From NCBI RefSeq assembly GCF_000006405.1, contig NW_003213889.1, forward strand, positions 681,127 through 745,126: DNA of 64,000 bases, written 5' to 3'. The position numbers and the translations under genes were made by a program. This DNA comes from Perkinsus marinus ATCC 50983 (lineage: Eukaryota > Perkinsozoa > Perkinsida > Perkinsidae). The number at the start of each line of letters is the position of its first letter. Position 1 is the first letter of the stretch. Of the stretch, positions 22,149 through 32,700 are shown in pieces. The notes under the pieces were generated by a model that was given only the letters and a program-made list of their open reading frames with translations, did not search any database and was not told where the DNA came from.

Positions 22149-22677
22149 GCGAGATCTATATATAGTGTATGATGTGATCTGGTATACATAGCTACCTCCT
22201 CAGTGAGGACTCCTCACTAATAATAGTCCGATCAATCCGATACGGTTCTGCATGGAAGTTTTGGTAACAATCGAATTAATGGCTCTTTCGAATATTGATA
22301 CTTGTAGTGAACAGGACGTCGTATTCTATCACACCAATCACCAAGGTATATTGAATATACACAACGGCAAGTGGCAATACATGATTACTCCAACCTATCA
22401 CTGAGCGTCAGACACTCTTATCTCAACCAACACGACTATGGGTTGTTATAGATCCCATGAGCGTTGGTTTCGCGATCGTTCGAAGTGTTTCTCTCTTAGA
22501 TGGTGACTTTTACCGCGGCGCCAGAGTGATGTTCTCCGCAGAATTCTCACCGAGTAGTAATATGATAATCGACAATACCGTCGAATTCGTCTTCAAACTC
22601 CCCATAGTAACACAAAATGACGTTTCTAACATGAAACTAATATATGCGGAGACACGACCAACATCCTCGGCATCAAC
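22149..22677. other. intergenic region and 3' flank of the zinc-knuckle gene
   Basis: About 500 bases without supported coding sequence. A plus-strand open frame from 22457 runs into the antisense of the zinc-knuckle gene and is judged a shadow. Confidence 0.4.
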
Positions 22678-23239
22678 TCAACTATTCCTGCAGTTACGTG
22701 CCAGGTGTCCGGGCTTACCACAGTGGAAACAGTTCCTTCCTCCACCACCACCACCTGACAAGAATATACACTCAGAAAGATTCGTCAAGAACAGAAATAA
22801 TGCTCTTACGATTGTTGTTGTTGTTATCTTGATTGTTTTCCTCGTTAGGACACTCACGTGCCAGATGACCAGACTGGCCACAACGAAAGCAGTTCCTCGT
22901 GTCAGCTGATGGGCAATCCCTGCATAAAAAAGGATCCTCAGAGAGACCAGTAGTGCAAGTAGTTGCCTACCTTGCGAAGTGCCCTACTTGTTGACACTTG
23001 AAGCACGGCCTGTCATTGCTTTGGTCCTTGGGACAATCTCGGGCGAGATGATCAGGTTGACCACAGTTATAGCAGTTCTGTGGGCGACGACGCGCTCGCT
23101 GGAGAGCAAGAAGTACTGCCAAACATCACTTTATGAGATAGCCTACCGAGTCATCATCAAATTGTCGTGGACAATTCCTAGCATAGTGCCCAGTCTCGTT
23201 ACAAATGAAGCAAGCTTGAGAAGGAGCTGTGGCGGCCAT
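22678..23239 (-). CDS. CNBP/GIS2-like protein with five CCHC zinc knuckles
   Basis: Four exons on the minus strand (23239-23147, 23098-22971, 22919-22810, 22754-22678) join in phase to 135 residues. Five CX2CX4HX4C knuckles follow in order: CFICNETGHYARNC, CYNCGQPDHLARDC, CFKCQQVGHFARDC (split by an intron), CFRCGQSGHLAREC and CFHCGKPGHLARNC. Between knuckles 4 and 5 is an Asn-rich run and an RGGGGGR segment. Family members (CNBP, Gis2, Byr3) bind single-stranded nucleic acid and mRNA and act in translation control. Size, knuckle number and RGG linker fit well. It is divergently arranged with the serine carboxypeptidase gene 486 bases away. Confidence 0.88.
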
Positions 23240-23725
23240 GATAGAGGTAATACCCAACACCCTGAAGAATGTGACGGGAAACTGCGTGCAGTGAACGCAG
23301 ACACTTGAATAACAAAATTTCAAGATGAACATAGTAAGCAAGATTTTGTGCAAGTCTTGAGTTGAGTCTTTTACGGTATCCACGATCGTTTGATAGTTAA
23401 CGTCAGAATTGGTTCTCAAACTGCGTTCATTGGTTTTGGTTTTTTTGGATTTTATCGGAACCAGATTCGAAATGAATTCCGAAACTTGTTGGACTAATCG
23501 GAAGCCCTATGAATTTCAGATCAGCCCTAGGCAATTCTGTGCTGCATTTTTGGAGTTCAATACCCTCCTCCTCAGTGGAAGAGTTGACCTGATTGAATGC
23601 AAACTGCGCCTCCCAAAGGCCGTTTTTGCTACTCAGGCTTCATCGTGAAACGCTCATATCGCTATGAAAGCCCTTTTATACGTATTGTCCGTCAGTAATT
23701 GATTTAGTCACTGCTCTCTGTTGTT
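23240..23725. promoter_or_regulatory. divergent promoter region
   Basis: These 486 bases separate the start codons of the minus-strand zinc-knuckle gene and the plus-strand carboxypeptidase, so they must hold both 5' regions. No motif can be named with confidence. Confidence 0.4.
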
Positions 23726-26182
23726 ATGTTATCGTCCTTCCAAAGGCATCGGCGGCGGTCGTCGTTTCTGACCCTACTCCCAATTTTACTCCTGACGGCC
23801 GCCCTTTGCCCAATTCTTGTCAATGGAAGAGTCCCTCTGTCTAATTTACGTCACCAAATTGCCAATGCATCATCATTTCCAGGATTCGGTCCTATCACCT
23901 ATCTTCCGGGGTATGCATGGCATCACTATCCGAGCACGGTGAAACCAATACTCAGATACGACCACCCCTTACCCAGAGGAACTAATGCAGGTTATCTCCC
24001 ACTCTACAAAAAGCCTCAACAATGTAAAATAGCGAAGCCCTTGCAAGCGTTAATCATAGCAACTTTTAGGTGTAACGGCCATGTACTTCATTTTAGTACC
24101 AAGTGCTGGTGATCCAGATAAGGACCCCGTAGTTCTCTGGCTGCAGGTACAGTACGCGCACTCTAGAGAGTTTGTTTTATGTCACCGACACAACCTCTGA
24201 AATTTTGTATATAGGCTCTCCGGACTCTATAACATCCTTCATGTCGCGAAAACTAGTGGTTAAAACTCTGTGTGAACTCATCGTGGAGAAACTGCTTCGT
24301 CGCTCAGGGTGGTCCTGGTACGTCCGGGCTCGTTGGATTCTTCCTCGAAAACGGTCCGGTCAAAGCAATACAGACTGAAGCGAAGCTAGTTGACAACAGT
24401 CAATCTTGGCATAACAACGCGACGTGATATCAATAGTGCTTGTTGCCCTCATCAAAGGGAGCTCTTTATTATTAGATATATAGTAGTAGATCAACCTGCA
24501 CCCGTTGGTATGAGCTTCGTCACTGATGATAAATGCCTGCCGGAGAGTGAGGACGAAGCCATCAGAAATCTGGGAGATTCGGTAGGGCATGTTGCTGCTT
24601 GTTCCTATAGAATCGTCCCAAGTCAGGTGAGTCTGCTATTAGGAACTTATTTTCCCAACTTGGCAAAACTCCCTTTTTATGTTTTCGGAGAGTCTTACGG
24701 AGGAAAGTACTACTCGGATGTGGGGGATTGGCTTCTATCTGTCTGCAAGCTTAAGGTTACGTATAAGTCCGGTACTACCGTTTTAGTACAGCTTAAGCAG
24801 ACTAGCTACACTGTATTGATAGATGTCAGTGGAGCCACTGAGCCTATGATACCATAATTTGCTCTATTCACACAATACTTGCAGATACGTACCAGAGCTT
24901 GCTGTTGATTTGCAAGAACGTCATTCCTGGGTCAATCTGCAAGGTGTTGGTGTTGGCGACGGTTGGGTAGACCCTCCAACACAGCAGATGACCTACAAGG
25001 AATTCGCGTAATAAGCTCCTCGTTAGATAGTCGAATTTCCCACACAGATTCCAACACGGATTGATCAATGCTCCTGATAATGCTGAAGTCGAGAAACTCG
25101 AAGAAGCATGTCTAAAGGCACTCGAAGGGACTAATACGTACCCACATGGTGTTGTTGCTCGGACACGTGATAGTTCTCGGGCTCACTCAGCGTGGAGGCA
25201 TGGCGACAGGCTAATGACGTGTGCTCTAGAATAGAAGATTACATTGTGAATAATAGTCAAGTTAACATGTAAACCGTGAGCTTCCCTTACCCACTTTGAA
25301 TGTCATGGCTAGGTACGATGTACGTATGTATGGCGAGTATAATAATGCTGTCCTCACTGAGTGAGTTGGGTAGAGGTCACCTTTGATGATAATTGGGCCC
25401 TTGTAACACGTTGTCGGTCGATCCCTATCCAATTCGAGGGAGTTTATGGCTATATGGAAAGGCACAATAGGACTGTTCATGAGACTAGAGTGAGATGATG
25501 ACTCGTTACGTGGGATCGCGGCCTATGATGATAATGATAAGGATACATTTCTCGATTGGCTTCGCATTGGTCAATAGTTCGATCAGCATGGCGAGGACAT
25601 GGCTAGGTACCTTCGAAAGGCTGAAGTCCGTGCAGCGATGAATGTAGATCCAAGAGCAGCGCCTTGGTCTGAGGACAACGCTGCAATAGCGTAGCTGAGT
25701 TGTTGTTAATACAATGCGGCAATAGATGCTCGGGTGTAGATACATCCTAGCCGGCTGGGAACAGCGATCAGCGGCACATTTGTATACTCAGTTGTTGAGG
25801 AACAACACTCGAACACTCCTTTATAATGGGATGTATGATATGGATTGCAACATGATAGGCACGGCCAGATGGATGCGTGAGTTGATACAGTTTGGGTATC
25901 ATCTCACTGCTCTTATTAGTCAATATGGATTGGGACCTCATAGAGCAGTTTAAGCAGACAAAGCGTAAACCGTGGTCGATCAAACGTAAAGAGTTGAAGA
26001 CCACAGACCAATCAGCGACTAGTGCGAATGGTGGGATTACGGAGAAGGTGGTGGAGGAAACTGTAAGAGAACTCCATCCTGTTTGTTTGAGTGCTATGGT
26101 CGCTCAGGTGGGCGGCTTTGTCGAAGTCGGTGCTCTCACTCACATAGTTATCAATCAGGCCGGGCATCTGGTAAGGGCTTGA
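23726..26182 (+). CDS. serine carboxypeptidase (peptidase family S10), possibly disrupted
   Basis: Multi-exon gene. Exon 1 (23726-24023) has a signal peptide (LTLLPILLLTAALCPILVNG). Exon 2 (24070-24146) gives FILVPSAGDPDKDPVVLWLQ and exon 3 (from 24308) GGPGTSGLVGFFLENGP, the S10 oxyanion region with Thr-Ser-Gly where the family usually has Cys-Ser-Ser. Later exons give YIVVDQPAPVGMSF, FYVFGESYGGKY (nucleophile Ser at about 24692), YVPELAVDLQERHSWVNLQG, FQHGLIN, and LYNGMYDMDCNMIGTARWM with the catalytic Asp. THIVINQAGHLV carries the catalytic His. The protein would be a secretory or lysosomal exopeptidase. In the block before 25700 (GEDMARYLRKAEVRAAM) an in-frame TAG lies just upstream; either an intron ends there or the gene is damaged. 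Most exon edges after 24600 are approximate. Confidence 0.8.
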
Positions 26183-26200
26183 GCGAAGACCTATGATAGT

Positions 26201-26330
26201 CATTGGAGTTCCACTCGTGATATGGAAAACAGTAGTGAAAAACATACTACGACTACTGCATACCGCGAATACCGCATTTTTCACCGAGTTTTGCGACACT
26301 TCACGTTAAACGGGTGGTGAAACTCTACTG
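26201..26330. repeat. MITE family 2, copy 2 (inverted relative to 14916)
   Basis: Left end CATTGGAGTTCCACTCGTG. Right end GGTGGTGAAACTCTACTG. The interior has CTACTGCATACCGCG and CACTTCACGTTAAACGGG, the reverse complement of segments at 14930-14980. It starts just after the carboxypeptidase stop. Confidence 0.6.
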
Positions 26331-26910
26331 TAGGTTCCCATGGATGTGCCCCATATAGCCTCCCATATGCTATATGCTTTTACAAGGGGATGTTCATTAT
26401 CTGATGATACATGTCGTGACGAGGGGATGGGGATAGTATCAACAGCAGCACGAGCCGCAGAAGTGATAGATTTGGTATTAGAGGATCACCTCACATGCAT
26501 TTTGTTTACGTCCATTACTTGAGGTACCGTCACCCTCATAAGGTATCTTATATGACCGCTGCCATGGAGCTCTTCTCATAGAGGAGTACTGGAGTCGAAT
26601 GGTGAACACTAAGTTGGTGCTGCTTCTCGTGTGGCTTGTGTTGTGTCAATCATATGCTGATTATAATAAGAGGTGCTGAGAAATTGCCAAGGGCCGATTG
26701 AGTGTGCAAGTTGAGTCCGTGACGCGCCCGATGAACGATTGTTCTGATTGTTGTTCCTGGTCGCTCTCATAGTCAATCCAACACTTGGTGATTTTGCGTA
26801 TGGTAGCAATGGGAATCCCATTATGGGATCAAAAGAGGTTAATGCACCAATATATATTGTACTTGCGTGCTACAGCTAATGTAAAATGCTGAAGAATCAC
26901 AAGGGAACAA
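26331..26910. other. region next to the assembly gap
   Basis: No convincing coding signal. Short frames on both strands lack motifs. The C-terminal part of the phosphatidylserine synthase gene (minus strand) should lie here or in the gap, but I could not recognise it. Confidence 0.35.
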
Positions 26911-27010
26911 NNNNNNNNNNNNNNNNNNNNNNNNNNNNNNNNNNNNNNNNNNNNNNNNNNNNNNNNNNNNNNNNNNNNNNNNNNNNNNNNNNNNNNNNNN
27001 NNNNNNNNNN
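26911..27010. other. assembly gap (100 N)
   Basis: Exactly 100 unknown bases, the usual placeholder for a gap of unknown size. It interrupts the phosphatidylserine synthase gene. Confidence 0.99.
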
Positions 27011-27541
27011 TGTCGAGAAAGTTGTGTAGATGGTGGGGATTTTCTGCATCCCAAAGCTCACAGTGTCCGCGTAGTTCTTCTCGGGCAAGGGCTTGCCCAA
27101 GTTCGGGTCCAACCATCCCAAGAATTGGCTGATGGATGGTATGATTAATAAGCTGGGAAGATTCTATTACATTGCATTATCCCTATTATAGTTGATCAAG
27201 AGATACAGCAAAAAGCATGAGTAGCACAAGGCGACACCAAGCAGCACTCGCCATACCGCTTTGAAGGGTCTGAGAAGGAGCCTTAGGATTTGGTAAAATT
27301 ATGGTATGGAGTACTTGGTAAAGACACCATGATCTGGTAGATAGACAACACTTAGTGAGACTATGATGACAGCTGCAATAAGTATCTCTACTTTCCACAT
27401 AACATCCTCATCAACATTGACAAGGGGTGCTGCCAAGTTGTTGATGACGTGATTCAGCATTGAGTATTGAGCAGCCCTCTCATCTAGTGCAGGTGGGAAC
27501 GATCTGCTCTCACCGTTTAAGACCCCCGTGGAAACAGCCAT
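27011..27541 (-). CDS. phosphatidylserine synthase, N-terminal part (cut by gap)
   Basis: Start ATG at 27541 (MAVSTGVLNGES). Exon 1 gives YSMLNHVINNLAAPL and a membrane helix VEILIAAVIIVSLSVVYLP. The next exon gives LLRPFKAVWRVLLGVALCY and a second helix ending LLYLLINYNRD. Then FLGWLDPNLGKPLPEKNYAD is followed by TVSFG. The order RPxxAxWR, helix, LDPxLGxPLPExxYA is the signature of eukaryotic base-exchange phosphatidylserine synthases (PSS1/PSS2), integral ER enzymes that swap serine into phosphatidylcholine or -ethanolamine. The catalytic C-terminal helices are missing because the sequence enters the gap. The splice between exon 1 and exon 2 could not be fixed to the base. Confidence 0.72.
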
Positions 27542-27767
27542 GAGTAGTAGAGGGAGTAGAAACAGCCCAAGAGTAAAACTATGCACCCAACCACTCCCTC
27601 CTAACGATCAACAGGTGTACTCCAACATTTCACATACGTCATCAGTCCTGATGACATGAGACGCGCTCGCCCACCTTTGGCGCATAATAAAACGCGCTCG
27701 CCCAAATATTAATTTCGTTGGATTATCGCTTTGTAGAAAGAGTTGAATCCAACACTATGTCCAGATG

Positions 27768-29053
27768 TTATTGGATATCATGGAGCAATTGATTCAACAT
27801 GCGGAGTTTTCGTTGGCTCCTCTCATATATTTTGTCGATATCGAAACCCTTGTCCTCCTCATCGAGGTGCGGCCATCGAGCACGCAATGCTCTCCTTCTC
27901 GCATATGCCTATCGATGATGATTATCGTGAGCAGTTATGTATAAACGCATTTATTATGCGTTCGTGATCCACATCGAGCCCACTCACCTGGTCATCACCA
28001 ATCGAGTACGCTTGCTGCTGACCACTTGAAAGCACCTGAGATTGTCCTACCTATTCGGAAAACACTGCTAATACTTCACTTCCCGTGTTTCGAATATCGG
28101 GAAGACCCTCGGATACCTCTCTGGCACAGCATGTGTACAGGAAGCCGGTAATGGCCGACAAAGACTTTGGTAACTGCGGACCCATGCTGGTGTCAGCAAA
28201 GAGGATCTCCACTTACACACGCTTCAATCGCTCCTCTTCTACTCGGCTCTGTTCCTCCATCTGGTGACGGAATGAACTCATCTCTCTGTCTAAGACCTTT
28301 CTCAATCCACTAGTCCTCATACAAGGCAAGTATGCTTAATGCTACACCTGTGTTATCCGCCGATTCTCCTCCGCTCGTCTATGGTCCCGGTCTACTCTTT
28401 CAAACTGTCCCCAACATCGCGCTACCTGCGCCGCTGAATATGGCGACGACTAGTTACAGTATCTTACTTGATGCTGAGCTCGAGCTCGCAGGGCGTTAAG
28501 CTCGGACTCAACTCTTTTACTCTCCTCTTTGCTTCGGGATTCGTATTCCGCGTTGCTCAGCACAAACAGTGACGCCCCCGCTCGTTTGATGACCTATTCA
28601 CTTGTACCATCCTCCAGAACCATACTCCTTGGATTATATAGAGTCACACGGAGTACCGTTCACTCCGGGATTCCATTTCGGATAGGATCGGTATGCGCGG
28701 AAACACTACCAATTCCATCGACACGAGGAGTAGAAGCAAAAAAACGGAAGCAACTCCCCCCAAAAGTAAAGATTGTTAAGTGGTTCATACCTCCCGTTCG
28801 AGCTCTGGATTCACGCTGAGTGATGCAGTTTGTATAGTAGGATGCCGCCGATATATTCGTCTTGAAGGATCTAGTGGAAAGTACGGATAACGATAGCCCC
28901 TGTCAATGAGGTGCTCGTAGCCCCGAGGTAGATCGTAGCCGATCTAGGACTGGAAAGCTCACTCTTCAACGAGAAAACATAACCAGGACCGCTACGATCA
29001 CCTGGGAGCGTTGACTTACCTGATAGCGATGATGACGAGTAGTTGACAGACAT
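27768..29053 (-). CDS. coiled-coil protein of unknown function
   Basis: Multi-exon minus-strand gene that single-frame reading misses. Start ATG at 29053 (MSVNYSSSSLSGKSTLPGDR), stop at 27768. Next comes an exon reading GYDLPRGYEHLIDRGYRYPY, PLDPSRRIYRRHPTIQ and SVNPELERE. Then VIKRAGASLFVLSNAEYESR and SKEESKRVESELNALRARAQ, VARCWGQFERVDRDHRRAEE, LDREMSSFRHQMEEQSRVEE, short exons, and a last exon ending DIDKIYERSQRKLRMLNQLL. The centre is heptad-like and highly charged, so a long coiled coil is likely. No family is recognised. Joins were chosen by GT-AG and phase; the short exons around 28000-28200 are the weakest part. Confidence 0.5.
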
Positions 29054-29782
29054 CGATGATAAACAAACGGCTGAATGCGGCTCTACCCTCTACCCCCAAC
29101 AAACGGCGTACGGCCTGGAAATCCTGCTCATTGGTTATCGGTCGATCAGTATTAACGATAAAACGTCCATTCGAATTAGCTCTTTGTAAGCGTTTAATCT
29201 GGCATCATACCATTCATGCTGCTCGAGGGCTCTTGCAGATGGGGTGAGCAACTGAGTAGGAATCTCCGGCAAGACTTTTTTTACCAATGACAAAAACACC
29301 TCTAACACCTTTAAAGAGTGACCTCAAACCATATTAGGTTCTTTCAGAGTTTAGTATACCATCAGTTGGCCACGGCCGAGTGAAACAGCAATCGACCGCA
29401 ACAATGATGAAGGCAGGACAAAAATCTACACTCAAGAACTTTCAAGTGCCAACATTCATCCAAATATGGAAGCACTCCAAACTGGGTGATACTGTGGCAA
29501 ACGTCTGTAGTTTCAGCGCTGTAAAAGCATAATACTGCTCGCTTGGTGGCCTCATTGGCAATATCGGCTCTCATTCAGTCAATTCGTCCCCACTCAAACA
29601 CTAGACTAGTGTCATAGTGAACACGAACAGCTCACGATAATGAGAGTTACACATCGATAAACAATCAGAAGTGTGTATATCAACTTTTGTAAGATGCCGA
29701 AGATTGTCTTGTCCTGGACTTAGGCATTTTTCACCATCGATTAAGGATGCCTTGCCGTGAATAGCTGCTGCTCCCTCGACGC
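29054..29782. other. intergenic region
   Basis: About 0.7 kb between the coiled-coil gene and the 3' end of the module-repeat cluster. Open frames here are short and show no motifs. Confidence 0.4.
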
Positions 29783-32700
29783 TCACTGCTTATCCGAGCT
29801 TTTTTTCTTTGTACTCCGCTTCCGCAGCGATAGAGAAGATGGACTTTTCGGTTTCTTGCCGGTTGGTGACCGTACTGCTGACGTCTGAATGGAATCTTCG
29901 CTAGAGCGGGGGCTAACGGTTACTGTCTCGAATGGCGATAAGAGATCGGGAAAAGGCTCATCGATCTTCTCATGGCTCGACCTTGTAGATGGAGAAAGAT
30001 ATTCACCTGATTCTGTTGTGGTCCTCCCATATCTTCGATCATTGCTCGCGACACTTTCTGGTCTACTAAACACCGATCCTTCTTCTGTTGCGGAGCTGTC
30101 CACCGACGCTCGTGCCGGCCCACTTCCACCCGATATCGGTGGGCTCCAATGTCCTATGGAATCCCGGTCAAACACCTCGGGACTGATACTCCCCATCGAC
30201 ATGTACTCTCCGAGTCCCACTCTTCCTGATTCCTGAGCTTCATCGTTACGAACATACTTGTCGTTAACCAAGTCGCTCAGCCCTGACGAGAGTGTCTCGA
30301 AGACATCGTGCACTCTCCCGCGTTGTAAGGTGCTTGCAGACGACTTAGTACTAGCGCGCGGTTTCGTGATTGACGTTTTGGGAGTCAACTTCCCACGCGG
30401 CGGTAAAGGTGGTGGGATCCCCGTTCGCGTCCTAACCGGGGGCAATAAGTCATATAGATCGGGAATCGACTGCCTCTTCGACAAGGGCCCAGGCCTCTCG
30501 AGCGATCCAAGTCCATCAGTAGGTTCAATCTCCACATAATCTCCATTACTAAGGAACTTCATTTGCATCCTAGGCGGCATGTAGGTAGAGAATTCAGGTG
30601 CTGACGCACGTCTCCCTGCTTCTTCCGCCGACCCTTGAAGGGATTGCAGGCTTTGGGTGGTGCGTTTGACTGGATCAGATCCCAATGGTAGAAGAGCTGT
30701 GTTGTTAAACCCATCAGTCGAGCTCGCTCCGTAGAGTTGATTCATCGCCATATAGTCTCCCTCACTCGACTGTGAGCTGTGCCATGCAATCAAGTCGGTA
30801 TCTGTAATACCATGTAATGCCATTGAGCGCTGAGAGGCATCTTTTTCACCTGGCCCGAGACCCACATGACGACTTATACGAGGCTCGCCTGATTTCTCGA
30901 ACTCAGTAGCAGATGGTCTCTGAGTAGAGAACAACCCATAATGCCGGTGAGACTCGGGGATTGGGAATGACTTACGAGGAACTGTTTCGTGGCCTTTCTT
31001 CTCTTCGCTTTAGTAATCGTCGACAAGGATGCTAGGTACTGAATACAAATGCGATTGACTCGTGATAAAAGACCACATGGTTATAGACTAATATTGACCA
31101 ACGATATCTCCGTGGGCAATATCTAGTGATCCAACTACTATTTTGTCCGTTATACTCACTCGTTCTGCATCATATAGGAATTCCGCTTTAGTTATGCGTC
31201 GCCAGTCGAGCTCATACAAAGAGCCGATAGCAGCCCCCAAAGACTTGCTACAAGCATCGAAACTACTTAGACCTTGAACTGGTATCGGTAACGGCAATAA
31301 TCTAAGCCCATGCAATGACGAAGTGTATCCATAGGCACACGTATAGTAACGCATAGATTCATCCCACCTCGAAGAGTCTAGGCTAACTACGATGTATTGG
31401 CGATCCGATTCTGGCAAGACAGATGATGGTGCAAGTGAGACGTCTCCTTTATACGCTTCTAAAAGCAGTAACTGCCGATGGGTTTGGGAAACAGATCAAC
31501 CTACCTGCTTTATAGAGCGTCCATGAGAAAAATTCTCGTGGTGCACGACATTCCACTTTCAAAGTCTTCCGCAACGTCAGCTTACTCTTTTTATGACCAG
31601 AAGTTGGCTGTCGATTAGTTAACATACGTGCATTTGAAGTCTTATTCTCAGGCCCTACCTGTCCTATCTGTTCTCGCTCTTTATCAGCAACAAAACCGAT
31701 AATCTCCAACGTTTGATGCTGAAAGAGGGCGCTGTATACACTATATACGTCCGGTCGGAAATGTCACAATGTGAAGTCTTTCTAGCGCAAAGTTTACGCA
31801 GTTATCGGTGTTGAACAAACACCTCCTTTCTATGGATCATACGAGTCTTATAATACGATTCTGTGGATTCCATGAGGAGCTTCCCCTTACTTCGAAAGGA
31901 GTTAACACTGGCGCTGGTGATAGTATTGCTGTGTTTATCTGCTGCCTGAGCTCCGCCTTGTACACCTGACAAGCAAATAAGTGAGTCTACTGATGAAGGT
32001 CTGATGTTGCTCCCATGAGCTCTACTCGGATCATTCTCATATCGCAAAACGCACGTGGAAACCAAATCTATAGTGGCATCCCACAATACAAATTTAACTC
32101 GACTGAAACCTAGCGAGAGATATACAGGAGGTTACCCGTTCGAAATCGCCCCTAAGGCTCAACGTAGAGATATCATCCATGCCATAATCTCGTTTATAAG
32201 CTCGATCCACGAAGTAGGCCAGCGAGTCTCTGCAGAAGTCAGACCATAGTTTGTCCTCTCCTAGGGAACTCCTTCTTTTTTTCTCTTCATCCCATAATCG
32301 CCTCACATGGATTCCAAGTTCTCTGAGAGATGAACATGTGATAGCGCGAGGAAAGCAGTCGAGGTTCAGACGATGCGCGAAGTAAGAGCCTTCTAAAGAG
32401 TGCTTATCAAGACCGATCTCTCACAGGAGATCCTCTGTGTTGGTGAACTTCACACTCAAAACACTGCCAAAGTCTTCTTGTGGCAATTCAACATATGCTC
32501 CACCATAATCTGAGCTCCACAGAGACCATCGATCCGTGCATGATCCAGTTCCTATCAATGGCTCACCAGTTCTATCAATATGGGACCACCGAAGAGCATT
32601 CATGGCGTCACTGGCTTCACAGATCCTCACCTGAAAAATAACGGAGATTTCCAGGAACTGCCTCCACGGTGCCGACTGCTATAAACACTATTGGCTCGGA

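Noticed and set aside
22457-23308. Plus-strand frames of 150 and 109 residues
   Set aside because: They run antisense to the five-knuckle protein, whose splicing and motifs are clear.
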